This document shows positions 10,320 through 20,535 of a DNA stretch of 64,000 nucleotides, piece after piece. Source of the stretch: Helianthus annuus. Taxonomy: Eukaryota > Streptophyta > Magnoliopsida > Asterales > Asteraceae. A program made the translations under genes and the position numbers. The notes beneath the pieces were generated by a model. It did no database searches. It was not told where the DNA came from and saw only the letters and a list, made by a program, of their open reading frames with translations. How positions within the stretch are numbered: position 1 is the first letter of the stretch; the number at the start of each line of letters is the position of its first letter. The DNA is taken from contig NC_035436.2 in assembly GCF_002127325.2 (NCBI RefSeq), forward strand, positions 29,973,163 through 30,037,162. The letters run 5' to 3'.

Positions 10320-11203
10320 GGGGCATATGGGGGCGGCTGCAAGTAGGCGTTAGGGTGCGGGTAGCGTGACCGGCCAGAAGAACCACGGCCGCGGCCACGG
10401 CCTCGAGACCTGCCACGTCCCCGGGAGTAGTCGGAGCAGTAGGCCTTCTGTGGTGAGTCGGTATTGGTTGGTGTGCGGCTGGTGGTGGTGTTTAATACGG
10501 TGATAGTTTTAGACGCAAGCAGTGCCTGTTCAGCTTTACGGGTCTCGACTTGGATGAGTTTGGAGCGGGCGGTGTAGAAAGATGGTAGGGGTTCTTGTTG
10601 TTGGAGGATAGTGGCAATCCCTTCGTACGATTCATTGAGGCCTGCAATCAGCTGCAACACGAGACGATCATTATCAACCGGTGCATTGACGTTGGCTAAT
10701 TGATCGGCCAGAACCTTTTGTTCTTGGCAGTAGGCAGAAACCGAAGTGAAAGCGTCCAGGCGGGTGTTAGAGAACTTGTGCACGAGGTGAATGGCTCTGG
10801 CACTTTTGTTGTCCTGAAAAAGATTTTCAATGGCACTCCAGGCTTCATAGGAAGTCGATGTTTTGTTGATGATTATGTGGAGAAGGTCATTTGAAATCGT
10901 GATATGTATCCACTATAAAACAATTGCATCAAGCCATTCCCAATCATCAGTTGGTTTGGGTGGGTCAGATGATGAGGTTTCGGATGGTTTAGGTTTCGGT
11001 GAGAGGTGGTCATAAACTAGGAAAGCTTTGCACTGTATTTTAAAAAGTGTGGCCCAGGAGTTGTACTGTGAAGACTCAATCTCCAGAGTTATGGGGATGA
11101 GGTTGCGGATGTTGGAAACAGTGGTAGCCGGATGGAGTTTAGATTCGGCTGTGGGAGAAATAGATGAAGTCATGGCTGAGGAAGACATGGCTGAGGTGGT
11201 CAT
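10274..11203 (-). pseudogene. gag: Copia Gag with one in-frame TAG
   Basis: Starts MTTSAMSSSAMTSSISPT (11203) and shows IPITLEIESSQYNSWATLFK, the UBN2-type gag N-terminus of Ale-like elements. It continues after a single TAG (minus-strand codon at 10913-10915) in the same frame to LQLIAGLNESYEGIATIL and an Arg-Gly-rich basic tail (SRGRGRSRGRGRGRG) near 10370-10440. No zinc knuckle is visible. The TAG is followed by Trp-Ile-His in a well-conserved stretch, so it looks like a point mutation in an otherwise continuous gag. Confidence 0.82.
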
Positions 11204-11330
11204 CAGTACAGGGTAGGGTTATGAAGTGACCGAACAGAGTAAGCAGGTAAGAAAGAGAGGGGGCCGACGGTGAAGGGTGGGAGAGACGGTATGTCGGCGA
11301 TGTAGGGTTAGAAGGAGGTGGGTATCTGGA

Positions 11331-11342
11331 CTCTTGATACCA
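11331..11342 (-). promoter_or_regulatory. Primer-binding site of the Ale-like Copia element
   Basis: Minus strand TGGTATCAAGAG, matching the initiator tRNA-Met complement for its first eight bases, immediately after the LTR end TCTATCA. Confidence 0.7.
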
Positions 11343-11503
11343 TGATAGAATAGGTTCGATGCCCTCTCTCCATTCATTCCTTTGTATATATAATTACATT
11401 GAGTGTCTCTATTTTAGGATAGAGATCAATTACAAATCAATTACAAATCGATACAATAATATGAAATATACATTTGCTATTAGTAATTAATTATCGTTAA
11501 TCA
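11343..11503 (-). mobile_element. Short 5' LTR of the Ale-like Copia element (about 161 bp)
   Basis: Minus strand TGATTAACGA ... TTCTATCA, with inverted TGAT/ATCA edges, directly upstream of the PBS. Short LTRs are typical of Ale-type Copia elements. The outer edge is inferred from the inverted ends because the partner 3' LTR is missing, so no TSD can be checked. Confidence 0.55.
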
Positions 11504-12180
11504 AAACGTTTTCAAATTTCGGTTCATCTAGCGAAAGATCGTACTTTTGATAGTGATACTTGATAATTCGATGAATGATAATTCGATCCTATTGATACTT
11601 GATAATAAATGTTGGAAGTTAAAAGGCCGAGCATATGTAATTTAAAAAGGCCGACCATTCGTATTTTGGAAGTTAAAAGGGTTAAAACCCTAAATATTTT
11701 AGGAAACGTCCCTGATACTTTGTTTTGGAAGTACCCCAGCCGTCCCCGAGCATATGTAGAAGTCCCCAATATCCGGGTACGTTTGGGAAACGTCCCCGAG
11801 CCGTCCCTGAGCCATTTCCGTCCCCGAGCCGATAGTGTTTGCACGTCTGTCCGGTTTAAGCAATGAGTTGATAAAGAAAGGAAAACTCTTTATACTGGTT
11901 CAAAATCGGATATATTATTATCTTTTTCATTCAAGTATAATAATTTTTTTAACTTCAAATTTTATACTAATTTATCAAATTTGTTATTTTTATGAGCAAT
12001 CTTTTTGACAAGGATGCCCCCTCACCCTTCAATGAACAAGGAAACCGCCCTCCTATTACATGTTAGCAATTTATTGGAATAACGCTCTTCCCGAGCTTTT
12101 TTCGTCATGAGAAATTGTGAGCATCTTTTGCTTGACACATGATGTTCGGTTTATAACTAAAACAGTGAAAATGTCAGAAT
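11504..12180. other. Intergenic stretch with a diverged GTCCCCGAGC repeat
   Basis: No supported gene. Between about 11640 and 11835 the words (a)aacgtcccc, gtccccgagc and aggccgagc/aggccgacc recur irregularly, suggesting a decayed tandem array or TE end. The rest is AT-rich. Confidence 0.5.
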
Positions 12181-12574
12181 GGGGTTGGTTCCGGTACAAA
12201 CCATATTTATCGTACAAACCGTAAGAACAGATCCTAGCACTTAAAAAAAGTTAAATTAGCACATACCAAAACAATACATACTTAAAAGTAGCACTACGAA
12301 CTATATTAGCACATGAAAATTAATCAAGATAATTGATTTTAGCACATATTTGAATGATATCAGCACTTTTCTTAATCAGCACATTGAAAACAAAAGGAAG
12401 ATCCAAATACAGAATTAATTGTTTGTTTGTATATTTATAGGGAAATCAATATAATTGATATTATTTAGGATATTATTTTATCATTTCTCTATAATTGGTT
12501 GGATGCCACGTGCCACTTTTTAAATGGTTCTTACAGTTTGTATGCGAAATGTGGTTTGTATTTGATCCTACTAA
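12181..12574. mobile_element. TIR element (MITE), about 390 bp
   Basis: The left end (ggtacaaacc...cgtacaaaccgtaagaac, 12193-12228) is an imperfect inverted copy of the right end (ggttcttacagtttgtatgcg...gtggtttgtatttgatcc, 12526-12568). The terminal inverted repeats are about 40 bp. The interior repeats the word tagcac/cagcac (12235-12385). No coding capacity. Superfamily uncertain (Mutator-like suspected from TIR length); no clear TSD identified. Confidence 0.6.
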
Positions 12575-14014
12575 GGTAGAAATATCATTATAGTTTGTTT
12601 CTATCTGCACTTGAAAATAATGTTTAAATAATAAGGCCTTTTTTTAATGCTTTGATGATCTATCCATTACTTTTTTACCTCATTAGTAAAGCCCTAATCC
12701 TCATTCTACATCGGTACTTTGAGTTATAAACAATGATGTGGTAGACTTTGTTTCTCTTCTTAACCAGTGAGTTAGGTTATAATCTCCGGTGTAGCTTTCC
12801 CTATATATGTTTTATTCTAATCTTTTCTGTGAATAGTTGCGTAAAAGCAAAAAACATTTGAGTCCATAAATATTTGCCCAAAAATATTATAATATATTAC
12901 AAGCCATGGACCAATCCTTCTTTTAATTCAATTCAATAGTCGGTATGTTATTACTTATTAGTGGGCTTCAAAATTCTTATAGTTTATAAGCATATATTTT
13001 GTGTAACTAAATGCATTGTCTTGAGATGGAAAATTGGTGAGGTTGAAGGGTTATACTTTATAAGCATATATTTTGTGCAAATAAATGCATTATGTGCTAT
13101 CCGGAGTCACAAGACTAAAACAATTTTGTTAAAATTTTAATTGTTTCTAAATAATCAGTATTTTAGCATCTCAAAGATGATCACAGTTTATTCATTTATA
13201 GAAGTCACTGAGTCGGATACTCAGACATTATTACATGTTTCCCTTTAACCTAACTTTTTTTTTACTTTTACCTGTTTGACCCATCACAAACAGTACATAA
13301 ACCCAAATCGAACCATTTAAGTAAACAGGTAAAATATTTTGTCTAATTTTTGTCTAACAGATTTGGTCATGTGGGGATTGTTGGAGTTTAAAGAATATGC
13401 TACAAAAGCTATGTAACATGTTGATTTTGTAAGAAAAGTTGTTTGTGCTATTAGGCGTTGTGCTATCAAGCTACAGAGAGTTGCTGAAACTTTGCATTAG
13501 TGTTCTTCTTGAGTTGACCAAAATTTAAGTAAATTATGTTGTTCAAGAAGCTATTTTAGTCATTAAGGATATTTTAGAAGATATCCTAACACGTTAGTTT
13601 TTGTTTCTTCATTTGTTAATCAATTTTTAACCAAGATGTTGTATTGAATGCTTTAATTTAGTTTCCATATTAAGTAAACTTTTCATTACAATTATTAATC
13701 TATCATTGCCAGTTTGCCACACTTTGTGAGAGTTTGGACACCCAATACGAAGAGTCTGCATATGTATTTATTGTGTTTCTTGCATTTCTAACCTTGATAT
13801 TTCTTTCAGGCATGCTTAGGCTACACGGTATGATGATCATCCTCTCTTGGAGGATGGTCCGTCACATAAGCGTCACGTAGGATGGGTATGAGGATGTTGG
13901 TTCAGGCCCTTTGCAAAATACTGAACACAAGATTAAACTCACGAATAAAGAAGAATGTTTGCTGAACTTTCTTATTATATAAAATTGAGAGTGCATTAAT
14001 AACCTTGTGCTATT
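12575..14014. other. Intergenic DNA left of the nested Copia
   Basis: AT-rich with no supported gene. It contains a direct duplication of about 39 bp (12979-13017 and 13053-13091, sharing tataagcatatattttgtg). The last bases before the Copia LTR (CTATT, 14010-14014) form the left target duplication. Confidence 0.6.
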
Positions 14015-14973
14015 TGTTGGAAATTTTGCATAGGAAAATGATTTTTTCCTATTTTGGACTAGAAATAAATATAATTAAATGAGAGGGTTTTATATATTTA
14101 TTTGTGGGTTTGTGTTCTACGTTGGAAGGGCTTCGCAACGAACTAAACCACGTCCAAAACGGAGCTAAGATGAATGAGATATCGATGCTCAAAGTTTGGT
14201 GTTTGAAACTTGAATGCTGAAAATGTGGGAAAGTGGCACCTTGTCCCACATCGGATGAGAGATGTAACTTAAAGGGGGTATTTAAATAGGATCTCTCCAT
14301 CCTTATTGTTTCATGTAAGCACTCAGTAGTGTACTCGTGAAAAGCAGCCCTCACTCGCACACGCACTCACACACGCGCGCGCGCGTGGCATGGGCGATGA
14401 GGCGCAATGTGGCGCTTTGATGGCGCACTTTGCACTTCGTTGGTGAAGCAGAGACTGCAAGGACCAGGTGGTTGGTAACGTGAGATGCATGTGCATGACC
14501 CTGGTGGGTCCGCGCGCAGTGGCGCATGATGTGGCAGTCATGCGCGCGAGTACACATGGCGCGCGGTTGCGCGCATGGTGCATCGCACTTAGGTGACGTG
14601 TGCGGCGCACCTAAGTGAGCCAAAACGGCGCGACTGTGTGGTGTGCTCGTAGAGGCTCACAGGTGATGCGGCACACGCGCGCATGCGCGCATGGACCTGA
14701 GTGAGTATGGCGCACGCGCGCATGGGAGTGAGCCAAGTGGACGCACCGCGCATGTAGGTGCAAACCTGCGCGCGCCCCAGTGTGTCTTGCGCGCACACGC
14801 GTGCGGAAGCTTTCTGCTGCAGTTAATGTTAGTGTAGTTACATTCAGCATTTGAAACTGACGAAGTTAATGCGTTTGACTGAGAATTAAATGACGAATTA
14901 AAGTGCATTAAAGACGTTTAATGCAGTTTAATTCACCCATTTAATTCATTTTCAGTTTCTTCAAGACTTGCAA

Positions 14974-14983
14974 CTATAAATAG
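14974..14983 (+). promoter_or_regulatory. LTR TATA box
   Basis: CTATAAATAG, followed about 30 bases later by CCATACACACCG, a reasonable start-site region. The same TATAAATAG stands in the 3' LTR copy near 36878-36886. Confidence 0.7.
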
Positions 14984-15306
14984 AAGCATCCTATTGAAGA
15001 CCATACACACCGATTTATACAGCAATTTCAATCTCTCTCTGCAGAATTCTTCTATTCTCTTTCAAGCTTCAAGGTATACATTCGGATTGGAGTCAAGACC
15101 GGCAGTGCAACTACTTGAGGCTGTTGTATCCTGGAAACAAACGTGTTCTCCTGAGAGACACGGAATTTGTTTTAAGGGACCCGTGTCTAACACGATCCTC
15201 AGCCAAGAACAGTTTCGTCTGTTTGAGTTTTCTTATCTTGTTTTCATTTTTCAGTTGTAATTGTAGTGTATTCATTAGTTTCTGATTAGCTCTTGTAATT
15301 CAAGTT

Positions 15307-15312
15307 AATAAA
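15307..15312 (+). terminator. LTR polyadenylation signal AATAAA
   Basis: AATAAA inside ttaataaaaga, about 40 bases before the LTR end and repeated in the 3' LTR copy near 37210. Consistent with a long R region and short U5. Confidence 0.6.
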
Positions 15313-15330
15313 AGAAATTTTTATTTATTT

Positions 15331-15384
15331 TACACGAACGGATTCCTACAATCTTAAAACAAATTTTAAAACACCGTTCGTGTA
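15331..15384 (+). repeat. Perfect 11-bp inverted repeat across the LTR/leader junction
   Basis: TACACGAACGG (15331-15341, end of U5) is the exact reverse complement of CCGTTCGTGTA (15374-15384, leader), with a 32-base loop containing ATCTTAAAACAAATTTTAAA. The loop lies where a primer-binding site should be, but no TGG-starting tRNA complement is visible there. Confidence 0.75.
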
Positions 15385-15669
15385 GAATCACAAACTTCTC
15401 TATTGTGAATTCAATTTTTTTTTCTCTCACAGCAGGTTGTGTTTTAAAAAGATTTTTCTTTGTTTTGATTCAAAGTAGCGACTTTGTCAAAACAGAATCT
15501 GCTTCTACTACTTTCTGTCGCTGAAGTTCTAAAAATCCTACTGGTGTAGTCTTCAAAGTTGGACTTAGAAGCTACACGACTGAATTTTTTGAACTCCTAA
15601 TAATAATAAAGTAGCGTCTTTATTATTTTGAAAATAGAATTTAACTTGTTTTCTTGAAATTTTTTCAGA
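15351..15669 (+). other. Leader of the Copia element
   Basis: About 320 bases, AT-rich with T-runs, no gene. It ends in a pyrimidine tract plus CAG just before the gag ATG, which would allow a leader intron. No standard tRNA primer-binding site is seen next to the LTR. Confidence 0.5.
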
Positions 15670-18600
15670 ATGTCGACTGAAAATACCAATGTCAACGTCG
15701 TTGTCGGTACCCCTGCCAACACTGTGGGAGCGTCCACAGTGGCAAATCATGCTGAACGACCCGAGAAGTTCTCGGGTCTCCATTTCAAGAGGTGGCAACA
15801 GAAGATGTTCTTCTACTTGACCACCATGAACATTGCAAGGTTCTTGACGGAGACCGTTCCCCAACCTGCGGAAGGGGAGACCGATGCTCAGGCTCTGAGT
15901 GCGGTAGAGGCGTGGAAGCACTCGGACTTTATATGTCGAGGCTATGTTCTCAACGGTCTCTCAGATGCATTGTATAATGTGTACTATAATATCAAGACTT
16001 CCAAAGAATTATGGGCGTCCTTGGATAAAAAGTACAAAACGGAGGATGCGGGAACAAATAAATTTGTTGTTGCCCGTTTCTTGGACTTCAAAATGGTTGA
16101 TAACAAGACTGGTATGAACCAAGTCCAAGAGTTGCAAATTATACTTCATGACATCCACGCTGAGGGTATGGTACTCAGCGAGACGTTTCAAGTGGCAACC
16201 ATGATTGAGAAATTACCTCCTGCTTGGTTGGATTTTAAGAATTACCTTAAACAAAAGCGGAAGGAAATGACGATTGAGAAACTTGTCGTCCGTCTTCGTA
16301 TAGAAGAGGACAACAGGGTGGCCCAAAAAGGCACCATTTTGCAAGCTGCGGCTAAGGCAAACATGGTGGAAGTTGGGGAGTCCTCAAAGGGCAAGAAAGG
16401 CAAGGGTAAAAAGGACAACAAAAGGAAAGCAAAGGTTAACAACCTTGGACCGAAAAAGAGGGCTGTGAAAAAGAAGCATGCGCCTTTCCAAGGTATTTGT
16501 TACAATTGTAACGAGACGGGGCACCGTGCTAACCAATGCAAGAAACCTAAGCGTGAGTGTGCGCACATGGTTGATGAGGATGGTATGCCTCTAATCGCTA
16601 TGATAACTGAGGAAGCGGCTATGATTGAAGAATTCAACGCGATGGGTGAAAACCCAAAAGGATGGTTCGTTGACACGGGTGCAACCCGCCATGTTTGTGG
16701 AGACAAGGCTCTTTTCTCTACATTCAAGGAAGCGTCGGGTGAAGAAAAGCTTTATATGGGAAATAAAGCTACCACAAGCATCAAGGGGGAAGGCACTGTC
16801 ATCCTGAAGATGACGTCTGGCAAGGAGCTTACTTTGACCAACGTGCTTTATGTCCCAGAGATAAGGAAGAATCTCGTGTCGGGATGGATGCTCAACAAGT
16901 TTGGATTTCGTCTAGTGTTTGAATCGGACAATTTTGTCTTGTCTAGACGTGGAATGTTTGTTGGAAAGGGATATGCCCTTAATGGTATGTTTAAAATGAA
17001 TGTAATGGTTGTAAAGCAAAACAAAAGTTTGAATGAAACTTCTTCTTCTACTTACATGATTGAGTCTTCTAATGTTTGGCATGGTAGACTAGGGCATGTA
17101 AATTTTAATTTATTACGACGTTTAATTAAATTAAACTTAATACCAACATTCCATATCGAGTCCAATCACAAATGTGAGACATGTGTGGAATCCAAACTTA
17201 CGAGATCATCGTTTAAATCGGTTGAACGAATAACCGAACCCCTTGATTTAATTTATACCGATGTGTGTGATTTAAAAGCGGTTCCCACGCGTGGAGGAAA
17301 TAAGCACTTCATGACGTTTATTGATGATTGTACTAAACATTGCCACGTGTATTTACTTAAGAGTAAAGACAAAGCAATAGAGAAGTTTATCTTGTACAAA
17401 AATGATGTTGAGAATCAACTTAAAAAGAAGATAAAAGCTTTGAGAAGCGATCGAGGAGGTGAATATGTTGCACCTTTTGCCGATTTGTGCGCAAAAAGTG
17501 GCATTATACATGAGTGTACACCTCCTTATTCTCCACACTCAAATGGCGTGGCGGAACGAAAGAACCGCACATTGAAAGAAATGATGAATGCCATGTTGAT
17601 AAGCTCGGGAGTGAACCAAGAAATGTGGGGGGACGCCATTCTCTCAGCAAGCTATCTTTTCAACAAGATACCCTTGAAAAATAGGGACGAAACTCCATAT
17701 GAGTTATGGAGAAAAAAGAAGCCATCATACAAATATTTGAAAGTGTGGGGGTGCCTAGCTAAGGTGATTGTACCACCTCCTAAGGCTCTTAGGATAGGAC
17801 CCAAAACTGTTGATTGCATTTTCATTCGATATGCACATCAGAGTAGTGCACATCGTTTTCTTGTATATGAATCCAAGAATCCCGATGTACACAAACACAC
17901 TATCATGGAGGTAAATCCTAATATCGTCTCATATTTTGAAAATGTGTTTTCTATGTTAGGTCAAACACAAGGGACTTCATCAACAGCGGCTGATGAAGCG
18001 GGTCCAAGTTCGTCTACATGGTTAGATGAACCAGGTCCAAGTTCATCTACATGGGTAGATGAGGCAGGTCCGAGTTCGTCTACGAGGTTAGATGAAACTC
18101 ATGAACGACCTGAGGTCGAGGAGGGTGAGCTTAGACGAAGTAAACGACAAAGGGTTGAAAAATCTTTTGGTCTAGACTTCATGAGCTATATGGTTGAGGG
18201 TGAGCCCAATACCTACCGCGAAACGGTCACCTCCACGGAAGGACCTCAATGGCAAGAAGCAATTAAGAATGAAATTGAGTCTATATTGCAAAATCATACT
18301 TGGGAGTTAGTAGATCTTCCACCTGGTTGTAAACCACTTGGATATCGTTGGATATTCAAAAGGAAGATGAAAGCTGACGGAAGTATTGATAAATACAAGG
18401 CAAGGTTAGTGATCAAAGGATTTAGACAAAAGGAGGGTCTAGATTACTTTGATACTTACTCGCCTGTAACGCGAATAACCTCTATACGATTGGTTCTTGC
18501 AATTGCGGCTTTAAGAAATTTGGAAGTTCACCAAATGGATGTAAAGACCGCATTTCTAAATGGCGATTTAAAAGAAGAAATTTACATGGAACAACCTGAG

Positions 18601-19718
18601 GGTTTTTCCGCCCCTGGAAACAAGGGTAAAGTATGTAAATTGTTCAAGTCTTTGTATGGCTTGAAGCAAGCTCCAAAACAATGGCACCAAAAGTTTGATC
18701 ATGTCATGATTGACAATGGTTTCAAGATAAATGAGTGCGACAAGTGTGTTTATTTTAAAGACACACCAAGAGGTTATGTGATTTTATGTCTTTATGTAGA
18801 TGATATGCTTATCATTGGGAGTGATGATAAGATGATCAACTCAACGAAAGACATGTTGAAAGCGAGGTTTGACATGAAAGACATGGGTCTCGCGGATGTG
18901 ATTCTTGGATTTAAAATCACTAGAACCCAAAATGGTCTTGTGTTGAGTCAATCTCACTACGTGGACAAGATCCTTGGGAAATTCAATTCGGATGATACGA
19001 GTGTAGCTCGATCTCCAATTGATAATACCCAACGCCTAAGGAAGAATAGAGGCGAGAGTGTTTCTCAGTTAGAGTACTCAAGGATCATTGGTAGTCTCAT
19101 GTATCTAATGACATGTACTAGACCCGACTTAGCATATGATGTGAGCAGGCTAAGTAGATACACCAGTAATCCAAGCGAGGATCATTGGAAAGCTATCACG
19201 AGGGTGCTTAGATACATAAGATACACGAGAGACTATGGATTACATTATACCCGTGATCCAGCAGTGATCGAAGGATACACTGACGCGAACTGGATATCGG
19301 ATATAAAGGATCACAGATCAACAAGTGGATATGTGTTTACACTTGCTGACGCAGCTATAGCTCGGAAGTCTTCCAAGCAAACGGTTATAGCTAGATCTAC
19401 GATGGAATCCGAATTCGTCGCTTTAGATAATCCAAGATGGCCAAAGCCGTTGACGGCGATCTGCATACATTGTGACAATCAGTCTGCTCTTGCTACAGCA
19501 CAAAGCATGATGTACAATGGCAGATCAAGGCACATTCGACGTAGACACAACACGGTACGCAACTTATCTCAACGGGTGTTATCTCAGTTGACTATGTGAG
19601 GTCAAATGAGAACATTGTGGACCCGTTAACAAAAGACTTAAGTACAGATAAGGTGTATAGGTTGTCAAGAGGAATGGGACTAAAGCCCATAGATGAAGGG
19701 AATATGAGGGAAACCTAA
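15670..19718 (+). pseudogene. gag-pol: Copia gag-pol polyprotein (one long frame, damaged at the RNase H end)
   Basis: The long frame 15670-19599 (1309 codons) is read as gag, protease, integrase, RT and RNase H. UBN2-type gag (PEKFSGLHFKRWQQKM, residues 30-250) leads to a Lys-rich stretch and zinc knuckle CYNCNETGHRANQC (about 277). Protease WFVDTGATRHVC is near 331, the integrase finger (HGRLGHVNF...CETCVESK) near 470-515, and DDE in LIYTDVCD, ALRSDRGGEYV and SNGVAERKNRT. RT follows with QMDVKTAFLNGDLKEEIYM and catalytic LYVDDMLIIGSD (about 1042), then RNase H with EGYTDANWISD. Two defects lie at the 3' end: part of the RNase H is deleted between FVALD and WPKP (near 19425-19445), and a one-base shift near 19560 moves the conserved tail (ending RGMGLKPIDEG, stop at 19716-19718) to another frame. 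Catalytic motifs upstream are intact. The ATG follows a T-rich acceptor-like TTTTTTCAG. Tnt1/Tork-like resemblance; clade not certain. Confidence 0.92.
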
Positions 19719-20260
19719 CCTAGTTGACTGGAGATCCCAAGATCTAGGTTCAATAGGCAAACTTAATCATAAACCCATAGGGAGTCACTGTGGGGGGTGC
19801 CCCAAAATCAATAAAGGGAGTTGTATACTTCCTAGTCCATTCCAATCAGTGACACGAAGGAAAGGTTAAGCATGTTGAGGTAAAGTATTTTGAGGAAATC
19901 CAAATTAACCATGATGCTTTTAATGATTCAGAGGAATCACCTATGTTAGAGAGAAGTGGGGTCACTTCGAATAGATTTGTAGGGAGGCGCAAATCCTAGA
20001 GCTCTCGCAGAACCAGGAACGTGTTCCATGACCATAAACGGACACAACCATGAGGTCTTGACTCGACTAGGGAGAGTATCGTGTGAATGTATATTGTCGC
20101 CTACATAAATGGGGGATTTTTCAAGGACACCGCGTCTACAAGAACCTAGGAGGCTAAGTATGCTTCACAATAGAAGATTCAAAGGTTACACCTACCTATC
20201 TTACAATGCTCAACTATTGAACGTGTATCATTGAAACTTGATAGATCGATTTCTATTCAT

Positions 20261-20269
20261 GTGGGGGAT
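20261..20269 (+). promoter_or_regulatory. Copia polypurine tract
   Basis: GTGGGGGAT immediately before the 3' LTR start TGTTGGAAAT. Confidence 0.75.
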
Positions 20270-20535
20270 TGTTGGAAATTTTGTATAGGAAAATGATTTA
20301 TTCCTATTTTGGACTAGAAATAAATATAATAAAATGAGAGGGTTTTATATATTTATTTGTGGGTTTGTTTTCAATGTTGGAAGGGCTTCGCAACGAACTA
20401 AACCACGTCCATAACGGAGCTAAGATGAATGAGATATCGATGCTCAAAGTTTGGTGTTTGAAACTTGAATGCTGAAAATGTGGGAAAGTGGCACCTTGTC
20501 TCACATCCGATGAGAGATGGAACTTAAAGGGTATT
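20270..20535 (+). mobile_element. Copia 3' LTR, first piece
   Basis: Matches 14015-14280 of the 5' LTR with scattered differences, ending ...acttaaagg GTATT, where the Athila-like element begins. GTATT (20531-20535) is the left target duplication. Confidence 0.9.

Larger units (their letters stand above)
1641..11503 (-). mobile_element. Chimeric retroelement: Copia 5' half joined to chromovirus 3' half
   Basis: Read on the minus strand: Copia LTR, PBS, gag, protease, integrase, RT-RNase H, then from about 7150 Gypsy RT-RNase H, integrase, chromodomain, PPT and Gypsy LTR. The join is in frame and no target duplication or LTR edge lies at it. Either the two elements were fused by illegitimate recombination/deletion or the chimera arose by template switching during reverse transcription. 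Confidence 0.75.
14015..15350 (+). mobile_element. 5' LTR of the nested Copia element (1336 bp)
   Basis: TGTTGGAAATTTTGCATAGG ... ACGAACGGATTCCTACA, edges TGT/ACA. U3 holds a strikingly GC-rich block (about 14350-14810) of alternating purine-pyrimidine words (gcgcgcgcg, gcgcgcatgcgcgc, acacgcgtgc) upstream of a TATA box. Downstream lie the transcript start region and an AATAAA. The AT-rich flanks make the GC block stand out. The Arg/His/Cys-rich open frames inside it are composition artefacts. Confidence 0.9.

Noticed and set aside
14049..14908. Overlapping Arg/His/Cys-rich open frames in the Copia LTR
   Set aside because: Several frames are open at once on the same GC-rich alternating DNA; repeated in the other LTR; composition artefact with no domain.
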